Source: Candidatus Sordicultor aquaticus
Lineage (GTDB): Bacteria > Atribacterota > Atribacteria > Atribacterales > Caldatribacteriaceae
Length of the DNA stretch: 5,304 nucleotides
Assembly (NCBI GenBank): GCA_018056825.1
Contig: JAGPEW010000073.1
Coordinates: forward strand, 1-5,304
Reading direction: 5' to 3'
Made by a program: the position numbers and the translations under genes. How positions within the stretch are numbered: position 1 is the first letter of the stretch; the number at the start of each line of letters is the position of its first letter. Under the pieces are notes generated by a model. The model was not told the DNA's origin, did not search any database, and saw nothing but the letters and a program-made list of their open reading frames with translations. Below are positions 1-5,304 of the stretch, in pieces.

Positions 1-471
1 TGTTCTTCCCCAGCGGGGGTCACGAGGGATATCAAGAACTGGAGATAATCCCTGGTGAGCACCTAAAGCTCTCATTTGCTTTCTTATTGCTGATGTGACC
101 TGGTAGATAATATCGGGGTCAAAAGTACTACTCATACCTATAGCCTGAGGAAACACAGTTGCTCCCCAGGCGGTAAAGCCGCTTAGACATTCTTCGTGAA
201 TCATAGCCGGGATCCCGAGACGGGTTTCTTCTCTCAAGAATTTCTGGATTTCGTTACCTATCTCCGCTGCTTTTTCGGGCTTCATATTTACCCCACCAGC
301 TATTCTGGTTATCTGCCCTATACCATTTCTTAATAATTCCTGAGCTTTTTCTCGAGAAAATTGACCATTTTCCAGCAGTCGGTGGGCATGAATAGAGCCC
401 AGCTGAGCTACTTTTTCTTCTAAGGTCATACGAGAGAGTAAATCACTTACCGATTGGGTTACAGTTTTCAT
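1..471 (-). CDS. Glycoside hydrolase family 3 enzyme (beta-glucosidase/beta-xylosidase type), N-terminal part only
   Basis: Translating the minus strand from the ATG at 471 gives 157 codons open to the window edge; the rest of the gene lies outside. The N-terminus is typical of GH3: LLSRMTLEEKVAQLG at residues 11-25, RLGIPAMIHEECLSGF at 84-99, GATVFPQAIGMSSTFDP at 103-119, and SPVLDIPRDPRWGRT at 143-157. These belong to the first (beta/alpha)8 domain and include segments that line the -1 sugar subsite in family members. The catalytic Asp nucleophile (SDW-type motif) would lie further downstream and cannot be inspected. GH3 enzymes release terminal beta-linked glucose, xylose or related sugars from short oligosaccharides or glycosides. 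No signal peptide precedes the domain, so the enzyme is probably cytosolic and acts on sugars imported by the adjacent transporter. The start is supported by AGAGGAGG (480-487) with 8-nt spacing. The exact substrate cannot be read from this fragment. Confidence 0.93.
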   Translation of the reverse strand, partial: MKTVTQSVSDLLSRMTLEEKVAQLGSIHAHRLLENGQFSREKAQELLRNGIGQITRIAGGVNMKPEKAAEIGNEIQKFLREETRLGIPAMIHEECLSGFTAWGATVFPQAIGMSSTFDPDIIYQVTSAIRKQMRALGAHQGLSPVLDIPRDPRWGRT

Positions 472-479
472 AAAACTAA

Positions 480-487
480 CCTCCTCT
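480..487 (-). promoter_or_regulatory. Ribosome binding site of the GH3 gene
   Basis: On the minus strand AGAGGAGG ends 8 nt before the ATG at 471. It fixes the GH3 start and lies in the 60-nt gap (472-531) after the second ATPase. The rest of that gap is AT-rich and shows no hairpin with a U-run and no well-spaced -35/-10 pair, so the GH3 gene is probably read from the transporter transcript. Confidence 0.8.
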
Positions 488-531
488 TTAATTTAAAACA
501 CAAAATTTTAGCTTGAGAGCTGCATTACAAG

Positions 532-1485
532 TTATTTTGTGTATTTGTGGCACTTTACTACTACTCCATTCACAGAAATGCCTTCTGGTGTTTTTTGCTT
601 ACATATTTCTTGAACTTCTGGACACCTTCCGGCGAATTTGCACCCTGATCGGAGATATTCTTCTTTTTCCTCCCCAAAAGTAATTGATGTTTTATAGCGC
701 TCTTGGGGATCCGGTTTGGGAATGGATTCGAGAAGGAGCTTGGTATAGGGGTGTTTGGGGTTTCCCAGAACTTCTTCTACCGGTCCAGTTTCTACTATAT
801 TTCCTCGAAACATTATCCCTATTCTATCGCTCACATAATAAGCAGTCGCCAGATCATGAGTGATGTAAATCACACTTACTCCCAAAGAATCACTCAATTT
901 ACGAAACAGGTTAACTATGGACATCCGCAAGGAGGCATCTACCATAGAAACTGGCTCATCAGCCACTAAAAGAAAAGGGTTAGTTAAGAGAGAACGAGCA
1001 ATTGAAGCCCTCTGCAGTTGTCCTCCAGAAAGCTCGCCAGGGTATTTTCCCGCAATTTCTGAGAGAGAAAGACCTACCTGTTGGAGTTTTTCTTCGATTA
1101 AAACTGATGCCTTTCTTCTTTCTTTATCTAACTGATAGTTGTGGATAGTCTCAAAGAAATAGCATTCCACTTTACGTAAGGGATTAAAGGTTTCAAAAGG
1201 ATTTTGAAAAACTGCTTGTACTTCTTTAAACCAGGCTTTTTTATCCTGGAATTCTTCTATTTTTCGGTTTTGATATCTAATTTCTCCCGAAGTGGGAGGC
1301 TCAAAACCCAGAATCATTCGGGCGGTAGTAGTTTTCCCACAGCCACTTTCTCCCGCTAAAGTAAAAATCTCGGCGGGCTTCACGGTAAAAGAAATTTGAT
1401 CTACCGCTTTTATCCTAAGCCGAGAAAATAGGCTCCCCAAAGAGAAGACTTTAGTAAGATTCTTGACCTCAAGAACAGCTGACAT
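532..1485 (-). CDS. Opp/Dpp-family ABC transporter ATPase 2 (OppF/DppF-like)
   Basis: This 317-aa cytoplasmic ATPase is the second of the two nucleotide-binding subunits that power the importer. Visible motifs are Walker A GESGCGKTT (45-53), Q-loop Gln94 in VFQNPFETFNP, signature LSGGQLQR (152-159), Walker B LLVADEP (172-178) with catalytic Glu177, and H-loop His210. After the ATPase core comes the Opp/Dpp C-terminal extension, with HPYT (245-248) and four cysteines (C282, C288, C295, C312). The D-loop region reads PVSMVDAS rather than the usual TSALDVS. The ATG at 1485 is preceded by GAGGAGGG (1492-1499) with 6-nt spacing. The gene overlaps the end of ATPase 1 by 17 nt, so its Shine-Dalgarno lies within the last codons of that gene and translation is probably coupled. 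The family is named for peptide uptake, but relatives carry sugars, and here the context favours sugar. The assignment as an importer ATPase is secure; the substrate is inferred. Confidence 0.96.
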   Translation of the reverse strand: MSAVLEVKNLTKVFSLGSLFSRLRIKAVDQISFTVKPAEIFTLAGESGCGKTTTARMILGFEPPTSGEIRYQNRKIEEFQDKKAWFKEVQAVFQNPFETFNPLRKVECYFFETIHNYQLDKERRKASVLIEEKLQQVGLSLSEIAGKYPGELSGGQLQRASIARSLLTNPFLLVADEPVSMVDASLRMSIVNLFRKLSDSLGVSVIYITHDLATAYYVSDRIGIMFRGNIVETGPVEEVLGNPKHPYTKLLLESIPKPDPQERYKTSITFGEEKEEYLRSGCKFAGRCPEVQEICKQKTPEGISVNGVVVKCHKYTK

Positions 1486-2476
1486 AATTATCCCTCCTCA
1501 AAAAGCAGGCTACCCTGTGGCCGGTATTAACCTTTACTAACTCTGGTACTTCCTGAAAACAAAGGGAAAAAGCTTGGGGACAGCGAGGATGAAATAGGCA
1601 ACCTGGTGGGGGATCTACAAGAGAAGGCGGACTTCCCGGTGCACTTTCTCGGGTAGCTTTATCACCAATTTTAGGTAAAGAGTGGATTAGATACTGGGTA
1701 TAAGGATGGAGGGGATGGTTAAAAATATCTTCGGTAGAGCCTTCTTCCATGATTTTACCCGCATACATGATGGCCATTCTAGTAGCAATATTGGCATGAA
1801 TACCCATATCATGAGTTACTAAAATTATAGTGTTTTGAAGCTCTTTTTGAATATCTTGCATAAGTTGGAGCACTGCTCGTTGGGCTACCACATCCAAAGC
1901 CGTAGTGGGTTCATCAGCCAAAATAATACGGGGTTTAAGCAAAGTAGAAAGAGCAATAGCTACTCTCTGTCTCATTCCTCCAGACAATTGGTGGGGGTAA
2001 GCGTCTAAAATCTGATGAGAGAGACCCAAGTTCTTAAGATGATGGCGAGCCAGGGAAAGCAATTCCTCCTTATCATGTCCTTGGACATGACTTTCCAAAA
2101 AATCCAAGAAGGTAACCTTTAACTTTTTAACCGGATTGAAAGCACTCATAGAACCTTGGGGAATATAAGAAATATATGACCAACGTAATTCTCTTTTTTC
2201 TCTTTCAGTAAGCAAAAGAGCGTCTATGTATTTACCATTTACATAGTAATATACTTTTCCTTCAAATATTCTCAGGGGAGGCTCAATATTGGTAAAAAGA
2301 ACCTTAAGCAAAGTAGTTTTCCCACAGCCACTTTCTCCGGCGATGCCGTAGACCTCGTTTTCGGGGATTTGTAGGTTAACTCCATTAACCGCCTTAACTA
2401 TTCTTTTTTTTCCCAAGACTTCTAAGACATAAAATGCTTGTAGATTTTCTGCTCTAATTATTTCATTCATCTTCAC
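1469..2476 (-). CDS. Opp/Dpp-family ABC transporter ATPase 1 (OppD/DppD-like)
   Basis: This 335-aa cytoplasmic ATPase is the first nucleotide-binding subunit of the importer and would pair with ATPase 2 beneath the two permeases. Motifs: Walker A GESGCGKTT (47-55), Q-loop Gln107 (YIPQGSMSAFNP), signature LSGGMRQR (164-171), Walker B IILADEP (184-190) with catalytic Glu189, canonical D-loop ALDV (193-196), and H-loop His222. The C-terminal Opp/Dpp extension has HPLHPYT (254-260) and four cysteines (C293, C299, C306, C324). The start is uncertain. A GTG at 2476 overlaps the permease 2 stop as GTGA but lies only 4 nt from AGGAG (2481-2485). An ATG two codons later, at 2470, lies 10 nt from it. 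The choice changes two residues only. Both catalytic sites of the pair appear intact, unlike asymmetric ABC transporters that have one degenerate site. Confidence 0.96.
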   Translation of the reverse strand: MKMNEIIRAENLQAFYVLEVLGKKRIVKAVNGVNLQIPENEVYGIAGESGCGKTTLLKVLFTNIEPPLRIFEGKVYYYVNGKYIDALLLTEREKRELRWSYISYIPQGSMSAFNPVKKLKVTFLDFLESHVQGHDKEELLSLARHHLKNLGLSHQILDAYPHQLSGGMRQRVAIALSTLLKPRIILADEPTTALDVVAQRAVLQLMQDIQKELQNTIILVTHDMGIHANIATRMAIMYAGKIMEEGSTEDIFNHPLHPYTQYLIHSLPKIGDKATRESAPGSPPSLVDPPPGCLFHPRCPQAFSLCFQEVPELVKVNTGHRVACFLRRDNYVSCS

Positions 2477-3327
2477 TTTGCTCCTATTCTTTGAATGCGC
2501 ATCCGGGGGTCAAGATATTCACTCACGCTTACCGATAACCAATAGAGAGCAACCAGAAGCAATATAGTTAAAACTAAAGGGGTTAGTATCCACCACCAGT
2601 GTCCTAAGAGTATGGCCTGATAGCTGATAGCCCATTGAAGTGTGGTTCCCAGGGTAGGAATTTCTAACCGAACTAAGCCTAAAATAGCCAGCACGATTTC
2701 CATACCAATTGCCCAACCTATATTATTAATAAGAGTGGAAAAAATGAGAGGCATGGTAAAGGGTAGGTACTCTTTGTTAACGAGAGATAATGTTCCGTTT
2801 CCGGAAAGAATTGATGTTTGTGTGAATTCCCTCTCGCGTAAACTCAAAACCTGTGACCGAATAGTTCTAGCGTCCCAAGCCCATCCAAAAAAAGCCAAAA
2901 GAAGACCAGTATTTACTAAAGTCATAGCATCTCGCAATAACATTGCTACCATAACTAGAATCAAAAACAGAGGAATCACTAAAAGTCCGTCAGAAATTCC
3001 CATAAGAATTCTGTCGGTGAGGCCTCCCTTGTATCCGGAGGTGAATCCCACTAAGATAGCAACAATCCTCGAGAGTAATCCTGCAATCAGGGCGATAACA
3101 AACGAATTTCTTATGGCAAAGGTGGCTTCCCAAAAGACATCTTGGCCTTTAGAATTAGTTCCCAAGATGTGAGGCCACGAAGGAGGTCTATCCCGAGGGA
3201 CCTGCAACCATTCAATAGGGTCATAAGGCGAAAAAAACGAGGCAATGGCCAGAAATACCAACAAACATAAAACGATAAAACCAATGGTGAACCGATAATC
3301 TTTAAACAGGTCTTTTAATATTCCCAT
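2473..3327 (-). CDS. Opp/Dpp-family ABC transporter permease 2 (DppC/OppC-like)
   Basis: This 284-aa inner-membrane permease is the second half of the translocation channel. About six hydrophobic segments are visible, roughly at residues 13-33, 75-98, 112-132, 137-152, 190-217 and 245-268. DppC-type landmarks include FFSPYDP (31-37) and HILGTNSKGQDVF (53-65) in the loop after segment 1, TSGYKGG (96-102), and the C-terminal YLDPRMR (271-277). The cytoplasmic coupling loop reads SLREREFTQTSILSG (162-176), keeping the flanks and the glycine but not the EAA residues. An upstream TTG at 3360 is possible in frame, but I chose the ATG at 3327. It has GGTGAGG just upstream and sits 7 nt after the permease 1 stop, and the protein then begins MGILKDLFKDYR, as DppC proteins do. 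The last codons overlap the GTG start of ATPase 1. Confidence 0.95.
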   Translation of the reverse strand: MGILKDLFKDYRFTIGFIVLCLLVFLAIASFFSPYDPIEWLQVPRDRPPSWPHILGTNSKGQDVFWEATFAIRNSFVIALIAGLLSRIVAILVGFTSGYKGGLTDRILMGISDGLLVIPLFLILVMVAMLLRDAMTLVNTGLLLAFFGWAWDARTIRSQVLSLREREFTQTSILSGNGTLSLVNKEYLPFTMPLIFSTLINNIGWAIGMEIVLAILGLVRLEIPTLGTTLQWAISYQAILLGHWWWILTPLVLTILLLVALYWLSVSVSEYLDPRMRIQRIGAK

Positions 3328-3332
3328 ATCTT

Positions 3333-3340
3333 CCTCACCT
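3333..3340 (-). promoter_or_regulatory. Ribosome binding site deciding the permease 2 start
   Basis: AGGTGAGG on the minus strand ends 5 nt before the ATG at 3327 and contains the TGA stop of permease 1 (3335-3337). This supports the ATG over the in-frame upstream TTG at 3360, which would add 11 residues overlapping permease 1. It also suggests translational coupling between the two permeases. Confidence 0.72.
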
Positions 3341-4339
3341 ATGCCGAATTCGAGGGTCAAGTAGTGGATAAATTAGATCCAAAACCAGCACTGCTGTCGC
3401 AATGGTCAAAATAGAGAGAGTGGTGATTCCCATTACCAGATTGTAATCACCCCGGGTTACTCCCCGATAGAGTAAAAGTCCCATTCCCGGGTAGGAAAAT
3501 ACCATCTCTACTATCAGAACACCACTAAAAACTTGTCCTAAGGCAAGAGTAAGCTGGGTAATTTGGGGAAGCATGGCATTGGGCAAAACATATCGAGAAA
3601 TGATAAATCGTTCCTTCACTCCTCCTGCTTGAGCATACTGTATAAAATCTTCTCTCTTTACATTTTGCACTAATAGTTTCATTTGCTGAAACCAACTTGT
3701 CCCTCCTAGGATCACCAAGGTTAAAGCTGGAAGAAAAGAGTAATGTAAAACACGAAGGACAAAATCAAGATTTAAAGTCGTTCTCCTACCCAAAACAATT
3801 CCCCCAACTGGGAAAAGCGGCCAGACATAAGCAAACAAAATGAGTACTAGAATACCAAATACGTAATGAGGAATGGGTCTGATAACCATAATAATGGAAT
3901 CTAAGACTTTTGACCAGTGTTTTTGGGAAAAATATCCAGCTATGCCTCCCAATAAATTTCCCAGAATCCACGATAATAAAGTTGAAGTAACAAATAGGCC
4001 CATAGTCCAGGGGAGGTATATTCTGAGAAGATCTGATACCGGAGTTGGAAATTGAAACAGGGAAGGACCAAAATCGAGAGTAAAAACTCTTTTCCACATA
4101 GTAATGTATTGCTCGAAGAGGCTCCCTTTCAGGCCGTACAGTTCTTCAAGACTTTCCATCAAACTTTTAACTGCGGTGGGGTCTAAGGAACCTCCTTGGA
4201 CCTGTATTTGGGCAATCATTTCTAAAACCGGGTCTTGGCCAGCAAGGCGAGGAATGAAAAATACCGCAGTAATTCCACAAAAAACCACTAGTAAGTACTG
4301 TACAAGTCTGGGGAAAAGGTAGTCTCTTATAAATTTCAT
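3335..4339 (-). CDS. Opp/Dpp-family ABC transporter permease 1 (DppB/OppB-like)
   Basis: This 334-aa inner-membrane permease forms one half of the channel. It has a hydrophobic segment at about 13-33, then a long extracytoplasmic loop (about 34-110) typical of DppB/OppB proteins, then segments at about 113-135, 148-172, 200-218, 259-285 and 302-325. The cytoplasmic coupling loop is DFIQYAQAGGVKERFI (231-246) followed by VLPNAMLP (251-258), a recognisable version of the family's EAA motif. FSYPGMGLLLYRGVTRGDYN (281-300) and LLDPRIRHR at the end are also characteristic. The ATG at 4339 is preceded by AAGGAGGG (4345-4352) with 5-nt spacing. A strong palindrome lies just upstream, between this gene and the SBP gene. 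The gene ends 7 nt before permease 2. The family assignment is secure; the transported substrate is inferred from context. Confidence 0.96.
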   Translation of the reverse strand: MKFIRDYLFPRLVQYLLVVFCGITAVFFIPRLAGQDPVLEMIAQIQVQGGSLDPTAVKSLMESLEELYGLKGSLFEQYITMWKRVFTLDFGPSLFQFPTPVSDLLRIYLPWTMGLFVTSTLLSWILGNLLGGIAGYFSQKHWSKVLDSIIMVIRPIPHYVFGILVLILFAYVWPLFPVGGIVLGRRTTLNLDFVLRVLHYSFLPALTLVILGGTSWFQQMKLLVQNVKREDFIQYAQAGGVKERFIISRYVLPNAMLPQITQLTLALGQVFSGVLIVEMVFSYPGMGLLLYRGVTRGDYNLVMGITTLSILTIATAVLVLDLIYPLLDPRIRHR

Positions 4340-4357
4340 GATAACCCTCCTTCTTTC

Positions 4358-4387
4358 GGTTTCCTGGCGGATATCCGCCAGGAAACC
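4358..4387 (-). promoter_or_regulatory. Perfect 30-nt palindrome (mRNA hairpin) between the SBP and permease 1 genes
   Basis: The left arm GGTTTCCTGGCGGAT is the exact reverse complement of the right arm, so the transcript can form a 13-bp stem closed by an AUAU loop. It begins 10 nt after the SBP stop codon and ends 5 nt before the AAGGAGGG of permease 1, leaving that site free. No T-run follows on either strand, so it does not look like an intrinsic terminator. Hairpins at this position in other binding-protein operons (such as the malE-malF intergenic region of E. coli) protect the upstream message from 3' exonucleases and raise SBP levels over permease levels. That role is inferred here. 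A protein-binding operator or a dispersed repeat copy remains possible. Confidence 0.8.
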
Positions 4388-4397
4388 TCATAAGCGG

Positions 4398-5304
4398 TTA
4401 ATGGCTCTCTTGGGGTTGCAAGAATGGAAGCATGTATTTGAGATTTGGCCAATGCTGATAGGGCTGGGTGTAGGGATTTTCAGCTCCCGGATAGTTCGTC
4501 CAATAATACTCATCCCATGCCACAGGACCACAATATCCATATGTTGGGATGGTAGGCATCTCCTCCAGCACTACTTTTAAACCTTCAATGCCCAGTAGAC
4601 GGGTTGTTTCAACATCGGCAAAGGGATCGGTAGCTTCCAATTTTTCAATAATTTCGTCCAATCGAGGGTCAGACCAACGCGCTCCGCCTCCAGGACCAAG
4701 AGCGATGGATTGCCCGATTGGAGTTAGGAGACGTGAATGCCAGGGGTCAAAAGTTCTCGACAAATCCACACCGGCGCCCCATGGTTCAGCCGCTGGCCAT
4801 TGAGAGGAAACTTCGAACTCTCCATTTAGAATTAAGCTTTCAAACGCCTCAGTTGCATTTACTGTAGCATCAATCCCAAATTTTCTCCATTGTTCGGCTG
4901 CTGCTGTAGCATTTCTATATTGATGATGTACAGGACTGGGATTTGACACAATAGAAATTTTCCAGGGAGAGCCATCAGGTAGGTACCATTTACCATCTTC
5001 ACCTCGGGTGAAACCATTTTTCTTAAGCAGTTTTTCGGCAGCCTCGGGAGCATACTTCCACCACCCCATGCCAAACAACTCCTGGATGGCTGTAGGATCT
5101 TCTGGAACAGGGAAACCTCTTTCCTTGGCAGCTTCTGCAATTTTTTGGGGAATTTCAGGATCATAAGGTTTAAACTTCTCTCCATTACCCAGATCAAGCT
5201 CAAATTCTTTTAGCCACTCTTCCATTGGAACAAAAAAAGCCTCTTTATAGGCTGGAACAGGTGGAAGATGGATAGGACTTACGGGAGCCATTAAATCAAA
5301 AGCT
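4398..5304 (-). CDS. Family 5 extracellular solute-binding protein (SBP_bac_5), C-terminal part only
   Basis: The frame is open to the window edge at 5304 and shows the last 301 residues; the Met at 5291 is internal (preceded by AFDL), not a start. Family 5 binding proteins usually have well over 500 residues, so the signal peptide and the first lobe lie outside the window. Typical elements, numbered from that Met, are the repeated YDPEIPQKIAEAAKERGF (43-60) and YAPEAAEKLLKKNGF (80-94) segments, then DGKWYLPDGSPWKISIVS (99-116), AAEQWRKFGIDATVN (131-145), DPRLDEIIEKL (208-218), and a C-terminal NPYTQPYQHWPNLKYML (272-288). The protein would capture the substrate outside the membrane and deliver it to the two permeases. 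It has 13 tryptophans in 297 residues, including a WW pair, which suits stacking against sugar rings and, with the downstream GH3 gene, suggests an oligosaccharide ligand rather than a peptide. The ligand is an inference. Confidence 0.92.
   Translation of the reverse strand, partial: AFDLMAPVSPIHLPPVPAYKEAFFVPMEEWLKEFELDLGNGEKFKPYDPEIPQKIAEAAKERGFPVPEDPTAIQELFGMGWWKYAPEAAEKLLKKNGFTRGEDGKWYLPDGSPWKISIVSNPSPVHHQYRNATAAAEQWRKFGIDATVNATEAFESLILNGEFEVSSQWPAAEPWGAGVDLSRTFDPWHSRLLTPIGQSIALGPGGGARWSDPRLDEIIEKLEATDPFADVETTRLLGIEGLKVVLEEMPTIPTYGYCGPVAWDEYYWTNYPGAENPYTQPYQHWPNLKYMLPFLQPQESH

Noticed and set aside
472..531. Possible promoter for the GH3 gene, with TTGTAA and TAAAAT on the minus strand
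   Set aside because: The two hexamers are separated by only 14 nt and the match is ordinary for an AT-rich gap.
2642..3172. A 176-codon open frame on the plus strand, antisense to permease 2
   Set aside because: It lies wholly inside a well-supported permease gene, its translation resembles no family I know, and it is explained by the codon pattern of the opposite strand.
3328..3360. TTG start at 3360 extending permease 2 by 11 residues
   Set aside because: It would overlap permease 1, has no well-placed ribosome binding site that I can see, and adds residues not typical of DppC N-termini, whereas the ATG at 3327 has a clear one.
3786..4097. A 103-codon minus-strand frame inside permease 1
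   Set aside because: It is a shifted frame of the permease, with no family motifs; the permease itself runs unbroken through the region.
4358..4387. Palindrome as a rho-independent terminator
   Set aside because: The stem is strong, but the downstream sequence on the minus strand is a purine-rich Shine-Dalgarno and the plus-strand flank has no T-run.
4338..4580. An 80-codon plus-strand frame crossing the palindrome
   Set aside because: It covers an intergenic gap and the antisense of the SBP end, has no recognisable domain, and its upstream sequence offers no clear ribosome binding site.
4859..5203. A 114-codon minus-strand frame inside the SBP gene, considered as a possible frameshift product
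   Set aside because: The SBP frame is continuous from the stop at 4398 to the window edge, so there is no frameshift; the second frame is a shadow.

Overview
The window holds most of one minus-strand operon; every gene runs from high to low coordinates. In transcription order it contains the C-terminal half of a family 5 extracellular solute-binding protein (SBP), two DppB/DppC-type permeases, two OppD/OppF-type ATPases, and the first 157 codons of a glycoside hydrolase family 3 (GH3) enzyme. Both ends are cut by the window: the SBP lacks its N-terminus and the GH3 gene lacks its C-terminal part. No RNA gene, mobile element or CRISPR array was seen, and no terminator or convincing promoter lies inside the window.

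The genes are tightly packed. SBP to permease 1 is a 58-nt gap, permease 1 to permease 2 a 7-nt gap, permease 2 to ATPase 1 a 4-nt GTGA overlap (or a 2-nt gap if ATPase 1 starts at its downstream ATG), ATPase 1 to ATPase 2 a 17-nt overlap, and ATPase 2 to GH3 a 60-nt gap. Strong purine-rich Shine-Dalgarno sequences precede most starts. The only striking non-coding structure is a perfect 30-nt palindrome between the SBP and permease 1 genes. It would form a 13-bp hairpin in the mRNA with no U-tract, which suits an mRNA-stabilising or processing element that lets the SBP be made in excess over the membrane parts.

Together the five transporter genes encode a complete Opp/Dpp-family ABC importer. 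Family annotation alone would say 'oligopeptide/dipeptide transporter', but the adjacent GH3 gene, the tryptophan-rich SBP and the gene order (SBP, permease, permease, ATPase, ATPase, GH3) resemble the cellobiose/laminaribiose locus of Thermotoga maritima. The better hypothesis is uptake of a short beta-linked oligosaccharide or glycoside, followed by cytosolic hydrolysis by the GH3 enzyme, which shows no signal peptide.

The organism is a bacterium with moderate GC content and strong Shine-Dalgarno use. The gene style resembles anaerobic, often thermophilic lineages such as Thermotogota, Atribacterota, Dictyoglomota or Clostridia-like Firmicutes, but the sequence does not settle which. I see no novel system here; it is a well-formed carbohydrate-uptake operon with a few details worth checking.
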